The notes under the pieces are model-generated. The model searched no databases and was not told the DNA's origin. It saw only the letters and a program-made list of their open reading frames with translations. The translations under genes and the position numbers were made by a program. A stretch of DNA of 6,599 nt. Source: Candidatus Subteraquimicrobium carltonvillense (GTDB lineage Bacteria; Actinomycetota; Aquicultoria; Subteraquimicrobiales; Subteraquimicrobiaceae). Shown piece after piece: positions 6,546 through 6,599 of this stretch. Each line of letters begins with the position of its first letter. The first letter of the stretch is position 1. The stretch is taken from NCBI GenBank assembly GCA_002339355.1, contig DDKQ01000055.1, positions 1,508 to 8,106 of the forward strand, in the 5' to 3' direction.

Positions 6546-6599
6546 CCCCGTGGGCACGACAGTGCCTCTTCGGGGTGTTTTCGGAGCACTTCACCCCGA
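6546..6599. repeat. Two adjacent hairpins with shared CGGGG arm, running to the window edge
   Basis: GGCAC (6553-6557) and GTGCC (6562-6566) flank a GACA tetraloop, and the outer CCCCG (6546-6550) pairs with CGGGG (6571-6575). The same arm also belongs to TCGGGGTG (6570-6577), which pairs perfectly with CACCCCGA (6592-6599). The two folds cannot form fully at once, so they are mutually exclusive. The element may continue beyond the window. Confidence 0.7.

Larger units (their letters stand above)
6330..6599. other. Non-coding leader or intergenic region upstream of purQ, rich in inverted repeats
   Basis: No convincing gene is seen. The 60 bp next to purQ are AT-rich and hold only the ribosome binding site. 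From about 6400 outward the sequence is dominated by inverted repeats and becomes strongly GC-rich after 6470. A 66-codon frame (6389-6589, minus) has Arg/Ser/Pro-rich composition and recognises no family; it is judged a by-product of the GC-rich repeats. The region could be a structured mRNA leader for the pur genes, terminators of an upstream gene, or one copy of a dispersed intergenic repeat. No known purine riboswitch or PurR box could be identified by eye. Confidence 0.6.

Noticed and set aside
6389..6589. A 66-codon minus-strand frame upstream of purQ, a position where purS could be
   Set aside because: It has Arg/Ser/Pro-rich composition, no resemblance to PurS, and its course follows the inverted repeats; it is most likely a chance frame.

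Overview
The window is a tightly packed minus-strand block of purine biosynthesis genes from an unidentified prokaryote. Read in the direction of transcription (right to left) it holds a leader of about 270 bp rich in inverted repeats, then purQ, purL, purF and the 5' part of a PfkB-family sugar/nucleoside kinase gene that runs off the left edge. The host is probably a bacterium. It has the small-type PurL with a separate PurQ subunit, and a PurF with a propeptide and four cysteines in Fe-S cluster positions, as in Bacillus subtilis. The order purQ-purL-purF is also the Bacillus/Gram-positive order. The intein and the archaeal/thermophile-like look of its homing endonuclease fit a thermophilic or anaerobic lineage, but the sequence does not fix the taxonomy.

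PurF catalyses step 1 of de novo IMP synthesis (PRPP to phosphoribosylamine). PurQ and PurL form the glutaminase and synthetase parts of FGAM synthase (step 4). All three junctions overlap (31 nt purQ/purL, 37 or 19 nt purL/purF, 4 nt ATGA purF/kinase), so translation is probably coupled. The third FGAM synthase subunit, PurS, is not found in the 270 bp upstream of purQ.

The two striking features are both insertions inside essential enzymes. First, purL carries a 473-residue intein (positions 3787-5205) placed exactly before the Cys of the conserved GNC-(V/I)-G-(V/I)-PTVGGE motif. It has complete class 1 splicing residues and a two-motif LAGLIDADG endonuclease with both acidic residues. Removing it leaves a 743-residue PurL of normal length. 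Second, four arrays of 7-bp tandem repeats, each with a different unit, occur as two pairs: one pair forms most of the PurF N-terminal propeptide (1913-1998), the other a surface-loop-like insertion near the PurL C-terminus (2221-2291). Each array is read through in frame as a 7-residue-periodic peptide.

The right-hand end (6330-6599) has no convincing gene. Its AT-rich part next to purQ holds the ribosome binding site. Its outer 170 bp or so hold at least four inverted repeats, the distal ones very GC-rich, and look like a structured RNA leader, a terminator cluster or a dispersed intergenic repeat.
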